From NCBI RefSeq assembly GCF_026672375.1, contig NZ_JAPPRA010000001.1:1736001-1800000 (forward strand): 64,000 bases of DNA. Direction: 5' to 3'. This DNA is from Caulobacter sp. SL161 (lineage in GTDB: Bacteria; Pseudomonadota; Alphaproteobacteria; Caulobacterales; Caulobacteraceae). The notes under the pieces were generated by a model that saw only the letters and a program-made list of their open reading frames with translations, was not told the origin of the DNA and did no database searches. Shown piece after piece: positions 23,995-33,378 of this stretch; the first letter of the stretch is position 1, and every line of letters starts with the position of its first letter. Both the position numbers and the translations under genes were made by a program.

Positions 23995-25494
23995 ATGGGC
24001 CAGCACGTGGAAACCCTGGTGATCGGGGCCGGTCCGGCCGGTCTGACCACCGCCTACACCCTGGCCAAGGCCGGGCGCGGCGTGACCGTGCTCGAGATGG
24101 ACCCGACCTATGTCGGCGGCATCAGCCGGACCGTCGACTATAAGGGCTTCAAGTTCGACATCGGCGGTCATCGCTTCTTCTCCAAGAGCAAGGAGATCGT
24201 CGACCTCTGGAACGAGATCCTGCCCGACGACTTCATCGACCGGCCGCGCCTGTCGCGGATCTATTACCGTGAGAAGTTCTACGCCTATCCCCTGAAGGCC
24301 TTCGAGGCCCTGGCCAATCTGGGCGTCTGGACGGCCGCCAAATGCATGGCCTCGTTCGGCTGGGCCAAGCTGACCCCGATCGCGGCGCCGACCACCTTCC
24401 ACCAGTGGGTGCGCAACCAGTTCGGCGAGAAGCTGTTTTCGATCTTCTTCAAGACCTACACCGAGAAGGTGTGGGGCATGAGCTGCGACGAGATCTCGGC
24501 CGATTGGGCCAGCCAGCGGATCAAGGGCCTGGACCTGGGCGCGGCGATCATCGACGGCGTCAAGCGCTCGCTGGGCCTGCGCGGCAAGGCCGCCGAGGGC
24601 GGACCTAAGACCCTGATCGAGAGCTTCCGCTATCCCCGCAAGGGCCCGGGCATGATGTGGGAGGCCTGCGCCGACAAGGTCATGGCCTTGGGCGGCGACG
24701 TGCGCCTGGGCCGCAAGGTCGACGGCCTGCACTACGACAAGATCGCCAAGCTCTGGACCGTCGCGGTCACCTGCGCGGATGGCCGCAAGGAGATCTACAC
24801 GGCCGACAACGTCGTTTCGTCCGCGCCGATCCGCGAGCTGATGCAGTCGATCAGCCCGACCCCGATCAGCGTCTTCCACGCCGGCGAACTGATGTACCGC
24901 GACTTCATCACCGTGGTGCTGATCGGCAAGCCGCAGAAGGAACTGCCGGACAACTGGATCTATATCCACGACCCGTCGGTGAAGGTCGGCCGCGTGCAGA
25001 ACTTCCGTTCGTGGTCGCCGGAGATGATCCCGGACGGCGTCTCGACGTGCCTGGGGCTGGAATACTTCTGCTTCGAGGGTGATGGCCTGTGGGTCACCTC
25101 GGACGAGGAGCTCGTGGCCCAGGCCAAGCGCGAGATCGGCAAGATCGGCCTGATGGCGCCGGCGGACGTCTATGACGCCTGCGTGGTGCGACAGCACAAG
25201 GCCTATCCGGTCTATGACGACGCCTACGCCGAGCACGTGAAGATGGTCCGGCTGGACTTGAAGTTGCACTTCCCGGGCCTGCACCTCGTGGGCCGCAACG
25301 GCATGCACAAGTACAACAACCAGGACCACGCCATGATGACCGGCCTGCTGACGGCCGAGAACATCATCGCCGGCGAGACCCTCCACGATGTCTGGGAGGT
25401 CAACGAGGACGCCGAGTACGGCGAGGCCGGCGTCTCCGGCGCCCGTCAGGCCCTGCGCAGCGAGCGCGCCGTGCCGACCAAGGTGGCCGCATGA
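23995..25494 (+). CDS. FAD/NAD(P)-binding flavoprotein of the UDP-galactopyranose mutase / protoporphyrinogen oxidase-like type
   Basis: The 499-aa protein starts MGQHVETLVIGAGPAGLTTAYTLAKAG, an FAD-binding motif, followed by VLEMDPTYVGGISRTVDYKGFKFDIGGHRFF. Internal segments FKTYTEKVWGMSCDEISADWASQRIKGLDL and the C-terminal GLHLVGRNGMHKYNNQDHAMMTGLLTAENI are typical of a family often linked with cell-surface sugar genes. The GGGAGGGGG ribosome site is 5-14 bases upstream of the ATG. Its stop overlaps the ATG of a gtrA gene (ATGA), so a role in making or modifying a polyprenol-linked sugar is likely but unproven. Confidence 0.82.
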   Translation: MGQHVETLVIGAGPAGLTTAYTLAKAGRGVTVLEMDPTYVGGISRTVDYKGFKFDIGGHRFFSKSKEIVDLWNEILPDDFIDRPRLSRIYYREKFYAYPLKAFEALANLGVWTAAKCMASFGWAKLTPIAAPTTFHQWVRNQFGEKLFSIFFKTYTEKVWGMSCDEISADWASQRIKGLDLGAAIIDGVKRSLGLRGKAAEGGPKTLIESFRYPRKGPGMMWEACADKVMALGGDVRLGRKVDGLHYDKIAKLWTVAVTCADGRKEIYTADNVVSSAPIRELMQSISPTPISVFHAGELMYRDFITVVLIGKPQKELPDNWIYIHDPSVKVGRVQNFRSWSPEMIPDGVSTCLGLEYFCFEGDGLWVTSDEELVAQAKREIGKIGLMAPADVYDACVVRQHKAYPVYDDAYAEHVKMVRLDLKLHFPGLHLVGRNGMHKYNNQDHAMMTGLLTAENIIAGETLHDVWEVNEDAEYGEAGVSGARQALRSERAVPTKVAA

Positions 25495-25934
25495 TCTTCA
25501 CCCTGGCCGGACCGATCTGGCGTCTCCTGCCGGAGGGCTTTCGGGAGCTGATCCTGTATGGCCTAGTCAGCGCCGCCGCGCTGGCGGTCGACTGGGGGCT
25601 TCTGGTTCTGCTTACCTGGGCCGGTGTCGACTACCTGCTGGCCTCCGGGGTGGGCTTCTGCTTTGGCATCGGCGTGGCCTATGTCCTGTCGATCCGACTG
25701 GTGTTCGCCCATCGTCCGATCGCCGACCGCTGGCGCGAGTTCACCGGCTTCCTTGGGGTGGGTCTGGCCGGGCTGCTGCTGACCCAAGGCCTGATGATCG
25801 TCGGCGTCGAAGCGTTCGGCATGGCTCCCGCCTCGGCCAAGGGGCCGACGGCCTGTCTCGTCTTCCTGTTCAACTTCACCGTCCGCCGGGCGCTGCTGTT
25901 CCGAGCGCCGCGCGCCGCCATCGCTCGGTCGTGA
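25491..25934 (+). CDS. GtrA-family membrane protein (putative polyprenyl-phosphate sugar flippase)
   Basis: The 147-aa protein has four hydrophobic segments and the GtrA-type sequence FRELILYGLVSAAALAVDWGLLVLLTWAGVDYLLASGVGFCFGIGVAYVLSIRLVFAHR, followed by NFTVRRALLF near the end. GtrA proteins help move undecaprenyl-phosphate-linked sugars across the inner membrane. It overlaps the flavoprotein gene by 4 bases and its own stop overlaps the GTG of the next gene by 4, indicating a tight three-gene operon. Confidence 0.88.
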   Translation: MIFTLAGPIWRLLPEGFRELILYGLVSAAALAVDWGLLVLLTWAGVDYLLASGVGFCFGIGVAYVLSIRLVFAHRPIADRWREFTGFLGVGLAGLLLTQGLMIVGVEAFGMAPASAKGPTACLVFLFNFTVRRALLFRAPRAAIARS

Positions 25935-27847
25935 ACCGGCTAGGACGTTTCGCCGACAGCCGCTGGCTTGGCTGGCTGGCGGCGTTCGGCCTGTTCCTGC
26001 TCAGCCGTCCGTTCCCGGGCGTCCACCACGACGGTCGGCTGTATGTCGGCGACGCCCTGGCCAAGCTGGATCCCGGCGGGGTCGGCCGCGACCTCATCTT
26101 CGTGCATGACGGCCAGTTCGGCTTCAGCCTCTACACGCCGCTGCTGGCGCGGCTGATCGCGGTGCTGGGCGTTTCGGGGGCGACGCTGGCGATCGTCCTC
26201 GTCACGCTGGCGCTCTGGTTCGCGGCCCTGGCGCTGCTGATCGAGCGGCTGCTCGCCGATCGTCCCCCAGCCGAACGCTGGGTCGCCCTGGTCTTCGCCG
26301 CGATCCTGCCGCCGCTCTATGGCGCGATGAACGTGATCGGCTTTGGCGAGCCCTACGCCACGCCGCGCGGCCTGGCCGAGGCCGCCGGTCTCCTGGGCAT
26401 GGCCGCCTATCTGTCGGGGCGACGCGTCCTGGCCTTGGGCGCCTGCGCTCTGGGCATGCTTTTCCATCCGATCATGGGCCTCTGCGCGGCCGCCGCCATC
26501 GGCCTGGCGATCTGTCTGGAAGACCGTCGCTGGTTCTGGGCGGGACTGGCGGCGCTGGGCGTCCTGGTGGTCGCAGGGCTCTTTCGCCTGCCGCTGGCCG
26601 ACCGAATGGTCACGGTCATGGACCCGGCCTGGCGAGTGATCGTCGAGACGCGCAGCCCGATCCTGTTTCCGTCGCAGTGGTCGGCCGAGACCTGGGGGCG
26701 GACCGCCGTCCAGGCCTGTACGCTCGCCGCGGCGGCGTCGTTGCTGACAGGACCGGCCCGTCGGCTGGCGCTGGGCGGGTTGGCGGCGGGACTGGCCGGG
26801 GTGGCCGCAGCCGCGCTGCTGGCCGATCATGTCTCGCTGCTGCTCTTTCTCCAGGCCCAGACTTGGCGGACCCTGCAGCCGATGGCCGTGCTGGCCACGA
26901 TCGGTCTGGCCCTGGTCTGCATCGAAGCCCCCCGAAAGGGCGCTCCGGGCCTGATCGGCCTGGCTTTGCTGAGCATCGCCTGGATGGTTCGTGGTATCAG
27001 CGATCTTGGACTCCTGATCGCGCCGGTTGGGCTGGCGTTCCTGCTGCTGGGCGATCGGGTTCGCCTGTCGCGGCCCAGGCTCTATGGAGCGATCGCGGTG
27101 GGCGCGCTCGTGGTGGCGCTGGTCGGCTATGGGGCGCTGCGAAGCTATGCGCTGCGCGAAGCCCTGGCCCGCCTGCCGGACGCCTGGCCTTTCAGCCAAG
27201 GGCTGGTCTGGGCCAGCGACCTGCCCGCCCTGCTGATCGCCGGCGGGCTGAGCCTTTGGATGGCTAAGGCCTGGAAGGCGCCCGGCCGGTCTCTGCAGCT
27301 CGCCGGCCTGCTGGTGGTGGGGCTGTCAGCGACCCTGCTCTGGGATGACCGATCCGCCTATATCCGCCAGCGCGACGCCGGCCGTGATCCGACCCTGGCC
27401 TCGATGATGGCTTCCCGGCCGGGCGAAGTCCTCTGGCTGGCCGGCGACGTGGAGCCATGGATCGTTGCGGGCCGGGCCAGCTGGATCAGCAAGGTTCAGA
27501 GCGCAGGCGTGGTGTTCTCGCGTCCCCTGGCGATGGCGTTGCATGATCGGGTGGCGCGGGTCGAGGCCGCCGGCCTCGCGGGGCCTGACTGGATCCGGCC
27601 GCTGCTGATGGACGCGCTGAAGCCGCCGCCGCCTGGGCCGGAGAAGGTGCGGGCGTTCTGCGCGGCCTCGGATGCCCCGGCCTGGATCGTCTCACCGCTC
27701 TGGGACGGGGAGGGGGCGCTCGATCCAGGACTGAAGGCGCGGGTCTGGTCGCCCGCCGCGCCCTATGCCGAGGATCTTTCGGACGCGTCAGGCCGTCGCT
27801 GGATGACGGCGTATCGCTATGCGGTGATCCCGTGTCGCGGGGGCTGA
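25931..27847 (+). CDS. Large polytopic membrane protein (GT-C-like), function unknown
   Basis: The GTG at 25931 overlaps the gtrA stop (GTGA) and gives 638 aa with about 12 hydrophobic segments. A conserved-looking periplasmic loop near the start (FPGVHHDGRLYVGDALAKLDPG) has the acidic/His character of GT-C glycosyltransferase first loops, and a soluble C-terminal part (about 530-638) follows. I cannot place it in a named family. Context with GtrA and a sugar-type flavoprotein suggests it transfers or handles a lipid-linked sugar (inference). The frame is open further upstream to 25388, but that part overlaps gtrA. Confidence 0.7.
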   Translation: MNRLGRFADSRWLGWLAAFGLFLLSRPFPGVHHDGRLYVGDALAKLDPGGVGRDLIFVHDGQFGFSLYTPLLARLIAVLGVSGATLAIVLVTLALWFAALALLIERLLADRPPAERWVALVFAAILPPLYGAMNVIGFGEPYATPRGLAEAAGLLGMAAYLSGRRVLALGACALGMLFHPIMGLCAAAAIGLAICLEDRRWFWAGLAALGVLVVAGLFRLPLADRMVTVMDPAWRVIVETRSPILFPSQWSAETWGRTAVQACTLAAAASLLTGPARRLALGGLAAGLAGVAAAALLADHVSLLLFLQAQTWRTLQPMAVLATIGLALVCIEAPRKGAPGLIGLALLSIAWMVRGISDLGLLIAPVGLAFLLLGDRVRLSRPRLYGAIAVGALVVALVGYGALRSYALREALARLPDAWPFSQGLVWASDLPALLIAGGLSLWMAKAWKAPGRSLQLAGLLVVGLSATLLWDDRSAYIRQRDAGRDPTLASMMASRPGEVLWLAGDVEPWIVAGRASWISKVQSAGVVFSRPLAMALHDRVARVEAAGLAGPDWIRPLLMDALKPPPPGPEKVRAFCAASDAPAWIVSPLWDGEGALDPGLKARVWSPAAPYAEDLSDASGRRWMTAYRYAVIPCRGG

Positions 27848-27974
27848 ACCGACTCGGCCGTTGCCCGGATCGCCGTCCATCGGCGTGAGACTCAGCCGAC
27901 GAAATGCATCAACGCGACGGCCGGTTCGGTGATCGCCGCCGACACGAAAACGCGAGAAAATCCACACGTATGGT

Positions 27975-27988
27975 TGACAACGTTGTCA
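27975..27988. promoter_or_regulatory. LacI-type operator TGACAACGTTGTCA upstream of the sugar transporter
   Basis: A perfect 14-bp palindrome with the central CG of LacI/GalR-family operators lies 108-121 bases upstream of the transporter ATG. Seventeen bases (27974-27990) are identical to the operator at the candidate sRNA promoter (12764-12780). No LacI-family gene lies in this window, so the regulator is encoded elsewhere. The rest of the 248-base gap holds no gene. Confidence 0.75.
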
Positions 27989-28095
27989 CGTTTCCGGTGA
28001 ATGCGACATCCGCGCGAAGACGGATTTGACACATCGTCACTAGGGAGTGGTGCAGTGATTGCGTTCCTGAATTTCAACCTCGGAGGTGTCGGCCA

Positions 28096-29451
28096 ATGAC
28101 CGACGCCGCAATCGCCAAGACCACGACCAAGGGCGGGGGCGTCAAGCTCGCCATCGTCTATGTGACCTGCCTGTTCTTTATCTGGGCGCTGGTCACCAAC
28201 CTGCTCGATCCGCTGCTGAAGACCATGAAGACGGTCTTCACCCTGACGCCGGTCGAGGCCAGCCTGACCGGCTTCGCCTTCTTCATCGCCTACGGAATCA
28301 TGTCGCTGCCGTCAGCGGCGTTCCTGTCCAAGCTGGGCTATGCGCGCTCGGTGATGGTGGGCCTGGGCGGCATTGTCGCCGGCTGCTTCATCGCCATCGC
28401 GGCGGCCAAGTTGCACACCTTCGGCGTATTCCTGGTGGGCCTGTTCGTGATGGCCTCGGGCGTCACGCTGCTGCAGGTCGCCGCCAATCCGCTGATCGCC
28501 TCGATGGGCAAGCCCGAGGAATCCTCGTTCCGCCTGAACCTCTCGCAGGCCTTCAACTCGCTGGGCGCGGCCTGCGGCCTGTGGTTCGGCGCGAACTTCC
28601 TGCTCAAGGGCGAGATCTTCGAGAAGGACGTCGTGATCACCGACGCCATGCGTGAGCAGGCGCTGGGCTTTGTCAGCAATGTCTATCTGGCCATTGGCCT
28701 GGGCCTGACGCTGTTCATCCTGCTGATCTTCATGGTCCGCCAGAAGATCACCGACGCCGCGCCCAAGACCGGTCAACTGGTCAATCCGTTCACCGCCCTG
28801 ACGTCCAAGTGGGCGAACCTCGGCGCGATCGGCATCTTCCTGTATGTCGGCGCTGAAGTGGCGATCTCGCTGCACCTGCTGCTGTTCCTCGAACAGGCGC
28901 ACATCCTCGACATCTCCGCCGAGCAGGCGGGCAAGCTCACGACCTTCTACATGGTCTTCGCCATGATCGGCCGTTTCACCGGCTCGGCTTTGCTGAAGAC
29001 CATCAAGGACTACGTGATGCTGGCCATCGTGGCCGTCGGCGCGATCGCGCTGTGCCTTGTCGTCATCCTCACCAAGGACATGACGCCCAGCGCGCACGCC
29101 GGCACGGTGAACTTGCTGCTGGCCTCGGCGCCGGTGACGACGGGCCTGATCCCGGCCTTCGCGGCCCTGCTGATCGGCCTGTTCAACTCGATCATGTTCC
29201 CGACGATCTTCACCCTGACCCTGCAGCGTTCGTCGGCGCCGACCTCGGCGACCTCGGGCCTGCTGTGCATGGCCATCGTCGGCGGCGCCTTCCTGCCGCT
29301 GGCCTTCGCCAAGATCGAGGAGATGACGGGCTCCATGGCCCTGGGCTTCGCCGCTCCGCTGGTCTGCTACGTCTACGTCCTGTGGTTCGCCCTGGTCGCC
29401 AAGAAGGCCCCGACCCACGAGATCCAGGAGGGCGTGGCCAGCGGCCACTAG
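28096..29451 (+). CDS. Sugar MFS transporter (FucP/GluP type)
   Basis: The 451-aa protein has 12 predicted membrane segments and FucP-family sequence: FFIWALVTNLLDPLLKTMKTVFTLTPVEASLTGFAFFIAYGIMSLPSAAFLSKLGY, VMASGVTLLQVAANPLIASMG and LNLSQAFNSLGA. Members are proton- or sodium-coupled symporters for fucose, glucose, galactose or similar sugars; the substrate here is not certain. A GGAGGTG site lies about 9 bases before the ATG. The LacI-type operator upstream and a beta-glucosidase gene downstream suggest glucose or a glucoside product as substrate (inference). It ends at a strong terminator. Confidence 0.9.
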   Translation: MTDAAIAKTTTKGGGVKLAIVYVTCLFFIWALVTNLLDPLLKTMKTVFTLTPVEASLTGFAFFIAYGIMSLPSAAFLSKLGYARSVMVGLGGIVAGCFIAIAAAKLHTFGVFLVGLFVMASGVTLLQVAANPLIASMGKPEESSFRLNLSQAFNSLGAACGLWFGANFLLKGEIFEKDVVITDAMREQALGFVSNVYLAIGLGLTLFILLIFMVRQKITDAAPKTGQLVNPFTALTSKWANLGAIGIFLYVGAEVAISLHLLLFLEQAHILDISAEQAGKLTTFYMVFAMIGRFTGSALLKTIKDYVMLAIVAVGAIALCLVVILTKDMTPSAHAGTVNLLLASAPVTTGLIPAFAALLIGLFNSIMFPTIFTLTLQRSSAPTSATSGLLCMAIVGGAFLPLAFAKIEEMTGSMALGFAAPLVCYVYVLWFALVAKKAPTHEIQEGVASGH

Positions 29452-29480
29452 CCCTTCGCCTGAGACTGCCCTGCAAGCGC

Positions 29481-29513
29481 CCCCGGGAGGTTCGTCCTCC
29501 CGGGGTTCTTTTT
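29481..29513 (+). terminator. Intrinsic terminator after the sugar transporter
   Basis: Ten-bp perfect stem CCCCGGGAGG / CCTCCCGGGG with loop TTCGT, followed by TTCTTTTT. Confidence 0.92.
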
Positions 29514-29656
29514 ATGGCTGAGAGCGGCCCAGTCCGGTCAGGATCGCCGTTTCTGGGACGCTTCAGTTTTCCTGAGGTCGCCCTTGGAAAAACCTCGCTC
29601 GTAAATCCCATCGCGCAGCACGACATTGCTCGACGATACGATTGTCGAGGAACGTC

Positions 29657-31003
29657 ATGGCCGCCACGCAAAGTAAGAGCAGCCGCTTCATCAGTGGGTT
29701 CGGGGCCCAGGTCCTGATCGCGATGGTCGCGGGCCTGGGCTTGGGGCTCTTGGCACGTCACCTGGGGCCTTCCGAAGGTCAGGCCGGCTACGCCTTGGCC
29801 GAGACCCTGCGGCAGGTGGGGCAGATCTTCGTCCAGTTGCTGCGCGTGCTGGTCCCGCCGCTGGTGTTCACGGCGATTGTCGCCAGCATCGCCAACATCG
29901 CTCAGATGCAGAACGCCGCGCGCCTGGTATGGCGGACGCTGTTCTGGTTTGCGGTCACCGCCCTGATCTCGGTCGTCATCGGCATCGCGCTGGGCCTCGT
30001 CCTCCAGCCCGGCCTGCACGCCAGCCTCGACGCCGCCGCAGCCAAGGCGCCCAAGACGCATGGATCCTGGCTCGATTTCCTGACGGGCCTCGTGCCGGTG
30101 AACATCCTGGGCCTGGCCGCCTCGACCAAGATATCGGACGCCGGCGCGGCCAGCACGTCGCTGTCGTTCAACGTCCTGCAGATCGTGGTCATTTCGATGG
30201 TCACCGGCGTCGCGGCCCTCAAGGTCGGCGAGGCGGGGGAAGCGTTCCTGAAGTTCAACGCCTCGGCCCTGGCCATTGTCCGCAAGGTGCTGTGGTGGGT
30301 GATCCGCCTGACGCCGATCGGTACGGTCGGTCTGTTCGGTAACGCTGTGGCCCAGTACGGCTGGACGACCCTGGGCCAGTTGGGCGCGTTCACCTTGGCC
30401 ATCTACGCCGGGCTCGGCCTGGTTTTGCTGGTCGTCTATCCGGGCCTGCTGGCCCTGAACGGCCTGAACCCGATCCGCTTCTTCCAGAGCGCGTGGCCGG
30501 CGATCCAACTGGGCTTTGTCTCGCGCTCGTCCATCGGCACGCTGCCGGTGACCGAGACGGTCACCGAGACGCGCCTGGGTGTGCCGCGCGCCTACGCCGC
30601 CTTCGCTGTGCCCCTGGGCGCGACCACCAAGATGGATGGCTGCGCGGCCATCTATCCGGCCATCGCCGCAATCTTCGTCGCCCAGTTCTTCGGGGTGCAT
30701 CTGGTCTGGTCGGACTATCTGCTGATCGTCTTCGTGTCGGTCATCGGCTCGGCGGCGACGGCCGGCCTGACCGGCGCGACGGTGATGCTGACCCTGACCC
30801 TCTCCACCCTGGGGCTGCCTCTGGAAGGGGCGGGGCTCTTGCTGGCCATCGATCCGATCCTCGACATGGGGCGCACGGCGGTGAACGTCGCGGGCCAGGC
30901 GCTGGTCCCGACCCTGGTCGCCAAGCGCGAGGGCATCCTGGACCTGGAGGCCTACAACGCCGCCGGTTCGTCGGGCGAACCCGTGCTCTACGCGGCCGAA
31001 TAG
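29657..31003 (+). CDS. Dicarboxylate/amino acid:cation symporter (DAACS family)
   Basis: The 448-aa protein shows the GltPh-type fold: eight membrane helices and two hairpins. The serine-rich hairpin SRSSIGTLPVTETV and the signature AVPLGATTKMDGCAAIYPAIAAIFVAQ (a variant of the usual NMDG motif, here KMDG) are visible, with DMGRTAVNVAGQAL in TM8 carrying the substrate-binding Asn/Arg region. Likely substrates are C4-dicarboxylates, glutamate or aspartate with Na+ or H+. The ATG at 29657 has GAGGAAC upstream; an in-frame codon at 29642 would add five residues. Confidence 0.9.
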   Translation: MAATQSKSSRFISGFGAQVLIAMVAGLGLGLLARHLGPSEGQAGYALAETLRQVGQIFVQLLRVLVPPLVFTAIVASIANIAQMQNAARLVWRTLFWFAVTALISVVIGIALGLVLQPGLHASLDAAAAKAPKTHGSWLDFLTGLVPVNILGLAASTKISDAGAASTSLSFNVLQIVVISMVTGVAALKVGEAGEAFLKFNASALAIVRKVLWWVIRLTPIGTVGLFGNAVAQYGWTTLGQLGAFTLAIYAGLGLVLLVVYPGLLALNGLNPIRFFQSAWPAIQLGFVSRSSIGTLPVTETVTETRLGVPRAYAAFAVPLGATTKMDGCAAIYPAIAAIFVAQFFGVHLVWSDYLLIVFVSVIGSAATAGLTGATVMLTLTLSTLGLPLEGAGLLLAIDPILDMGRTAVNVAGQALVPTLVAKREGILDLEAYNAAGSSGEPVLYAAE

Positions 31004-31074
31004 GCGAGCGCGGTTGCACGGTGACGCTTTAGCGGCGAGTTTGCCCGCCTCGTGAAGCGTCCCCGGGGGATTCC

Positions 31075-33378
31075 ATGGCCTTGAAGACGAAGACCGGCGG
31101 CCCCCCGGGGCCGAGCCGACGCGGATTCCTGTCTGGCGCGGCCGCGCTGGCGGGTCTGGCTGTGACGGCGCCTTCGGCCTTCGCGCGGGCTTCCGGGCGC
31201 GTCGAGGCCCTGCTGGCCCAGATGACCCTCGAGGAGAAGGCCGGCCAGCTGTCGTGCTTCGCCGACATGATCCGCCCGCCGATCGGGGACATCAATCCGC
31301 TGGTCAACATCCGCAACGCCCAGACCCTGATCGCCGAGATCAAGGCGGGGCGGATTGGAACCCTGATCAATGGGGTCGGCGCCCAGGCCGCGCTCGACAC
31401 CCAGAAGGCGGCGGTCGAGGGTTCGCGGCTGAAGATCCCGCTGCTGTTCGCGGCCGACGTCATCCACGGCTTCCGGACCGTCTACCCCATCTCGCTGGCC
31501 GAGGCGGCCAGTTTCGATCCGCATCTGGCCGAGCGGACGGCGCGGGCGGCGGCGGTTGAAGCCTCGGCGTCGGGCCTTCACTGGACGTTCGCGCCGATGG
31601 TCGACGTGGCGCGCGACCAGCGCTGGGGGCGCGTGGCCGAAGGCTCGGGCGAGGACGTCTATCTGGGCGAGGTCATGGCCGCCGCCCGCGTGCGCGGCTT
31701 CCAGGGGCGCGACCTGAGGGCCGAGGACAGCATGCTGGCGACGCCCAAGCACTTCGCCGGCTATGGCGCGGTGATGGCGGGCATGGAGTACAACTCGGTC
31801 GAGATGTCCGAGGCGACGCTGCGCGAGACGCACCTGCCGCCGTTCCAGGCGTCGTTCGCCGCCGGGGCGATGACCACGATGTCGGCTTTCAACGACATCA
31901 ACGGCATTCCCGCCACCGCCAATCGACGCCTGCTGACCGACATTCTGCGCGGGGAGTGGGGCTTCAAGGGGGTCGTGATCTCGGACTACACCGCCGACCA
32001 GGAACTGGTGGCGCACGGCTATGCGGCCGATGATCGGGACGCCGCCCGCCTAGCCATTATGGCCGGCATCGACATCAGCATGCAGAGCGGCCTCTACAAC
32101 CGCTACCTGCCCGAACTGGTCACCTCGGGTGCGGTGCCCGTCGAGGCGGTGGACCAGGCGGTGCGGCGCGTGCTGGCGCTGAAGGAGGCGATTGGTCTCT
32201 TAGACAATCCCTACCGGTCCCTCGACCCTGAGGTCGAGCGCAAGCATACCGCTACGCTGGCGATGCGGGCGCTGAGCCGCGAGTCCGGCGCGCGGTCCAT
32301 CGTGTTGCTGAAGAACGACCAGGGCCTGCTGCCACTGCCGAAGGCCGGCAAGCGGCTGGCGTTGATCGGTCCCTTCGCCGACGACCGCGACAATGTGCTC
32401 GGCGCGTGGGGCGGTTTCTTTGCGGACCGCAGGCTGAACGTCGACCTGGCCACCGGCTTGCGGGCCCAGATGGCCGATCCCGCCAACCTCATCGTGGAGC
32501 GTGGCTGCGAGGTCGAGACGACCATCGCCGGCGGCTTCGAGCGCGCCGTCGCCGCAGCGCAGGCGGCGGACATCGTCCTGCTGGCGGTCGGCGAAAGCCA
32601 GGACATGACCGGCGAGGCCAAGTCGCGCACCGACATCCGCATCCCGCCCGTCCAGCAGCGCCTGGCCGAGGCGATCGCCGCCACCGGCAAGCCCGTGGTG
32701 GTCCTGCTCCGACACGGCCGGGCCATCGCGCTGGAAGGCGTGGTTAAGGACGCTCCCGCCATTCTGGCGACCTGGTTCCTGGGCAGCGAGATGGGCCACG
32801 CCGTGGCCGACGTGCTGTTCGGGACGGTGAACCCTTCCGGCCGGCTGCCGGTCAGTTTCCCGATCGAGAGCGGCCAGCAGCCGTTCTTCTACAACAGCCG
32901 CACCACCGGGCGGCCTGCGCCCGCCGATCCCAACGCCCAGGAGTACAAGGCGCGCTGGCGGTCGATCCGCAACGACGCGCTCTATCCGTTCGGGTTTGGG
33001 CTGGGTTACACGAGCTTTAGCCTGTCGGACCTCAAGCTGAGCACGGCTCGCCTGGCGTGGGACGATACGCTGCGCGTCACCGCCAAGGTCCGGAACACCG
33101 GGCAGGTTCACGGTGACCATGTGGCGCAACTGTACATCCGCGACCGGGTCGCCAGCCGGACGCGTCCGGTCAGAGAACTGAAGGGTTTCCAGCGTGTCAG
33201 CCTGGCGCCCGGCGCCGAGCGCGAGGTCCATTTCGAGCTCAGGCGCGAAAACCTGATGTTCGTCGGCGACAACGACTATTGGACCGTTGAGCCAGGCGCC
33301 TTTGACGTCTGGGTCGCCAACTCCTGCGTCGACGGGCTGATGGGCAGTTTCGAGCTGCTGCCCTTCGATCAGGGCTGA
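31075..33378 (+). CDS. bglX: Tat-exported glycoside hydrolase family 3 beta-glucosidase
   Basis: The 767-aa protein starts with a twin-arginine leader (PSRRGFLSGAAALAGLAVTAPSAFA). The GH3 N-domain has LLAQMTLEEKAGQL, KHFAGYGAV and the nucleophile region WGFKGVVISDYTADQ, with Asp as nucleophile. The C-domain (VLLKNDQGLLPLPKAGKRLALIGPFADD) and a fibronectin III-like domain (ELKGFQRVSLAPGAEREVHFEL) complete the BglX-type layout. It should release glucose from beta-glucosides in the periplasm, matching the nearby sugar transporter. The gene symbol rests on family resemblance only. Confidence 0.9.
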   Translation: MALKTKTGGPPGPSRRGFLSGAAALAGLAVTAPSAFARASGRVEALLAQMTLEEKAGQLSCFADMIRPPIGDINPLVNIRNAQTLIAEIKAGRIGTLINGVGAQAALDTQKAAVEGSRLKIPLLFAADVIHGFRTVYPISLAEAASFDPHLAERTARAAAVEASASGLHWTFAPMVDVARDQRWGRVAEGSGEDVYLGEVMAAARVRGFQGRDLRAEDSMLATPKHFAGYGAVMAGMEYNSVEMSEATLRETHLPPFQASFAAGAMTTMSAFNDINGIPATANRRLLTDILRGEWGFKGVVISDYTADQELVAHGYAADDRDAARLAIMAGIDISMQSGLYNRYLPELVTSGAVPVEAVDQAVRRVLALKEAIGLLDNPYRSLDPEVERKHTATLAMRALSRESGARSIVLLKNDQGLLPLPKAGKRLALIGPFADDRDNVLGAWGGFFADRRLNVDLATGLRAQMADPANLIVERGCEVETTIAGGFERAVAAAQAADIVLLAVGESQDMTGEAKSRTDIRIPPVQQRLAEAIAATGKPVVVLLRHGRAIALEGVVKDAPAILATWFLGSEMGHAVADVLFGTVNPSGRLPVSFPIESGQQPFFYNSRTTGRPAPADPNAQEYKARWRSIRNDALYPFGFGLGYTSFSLSDLKLSTARLAWDDTLRVTAKVRNTGQVHGDHVAQLYIRDRVASRTRPVRELKGFQRVSLAPGAEREVHFELRRENLMFVGDNDYWTVEPGAFDVWVANSCVDGLMGSFELLPFDQG

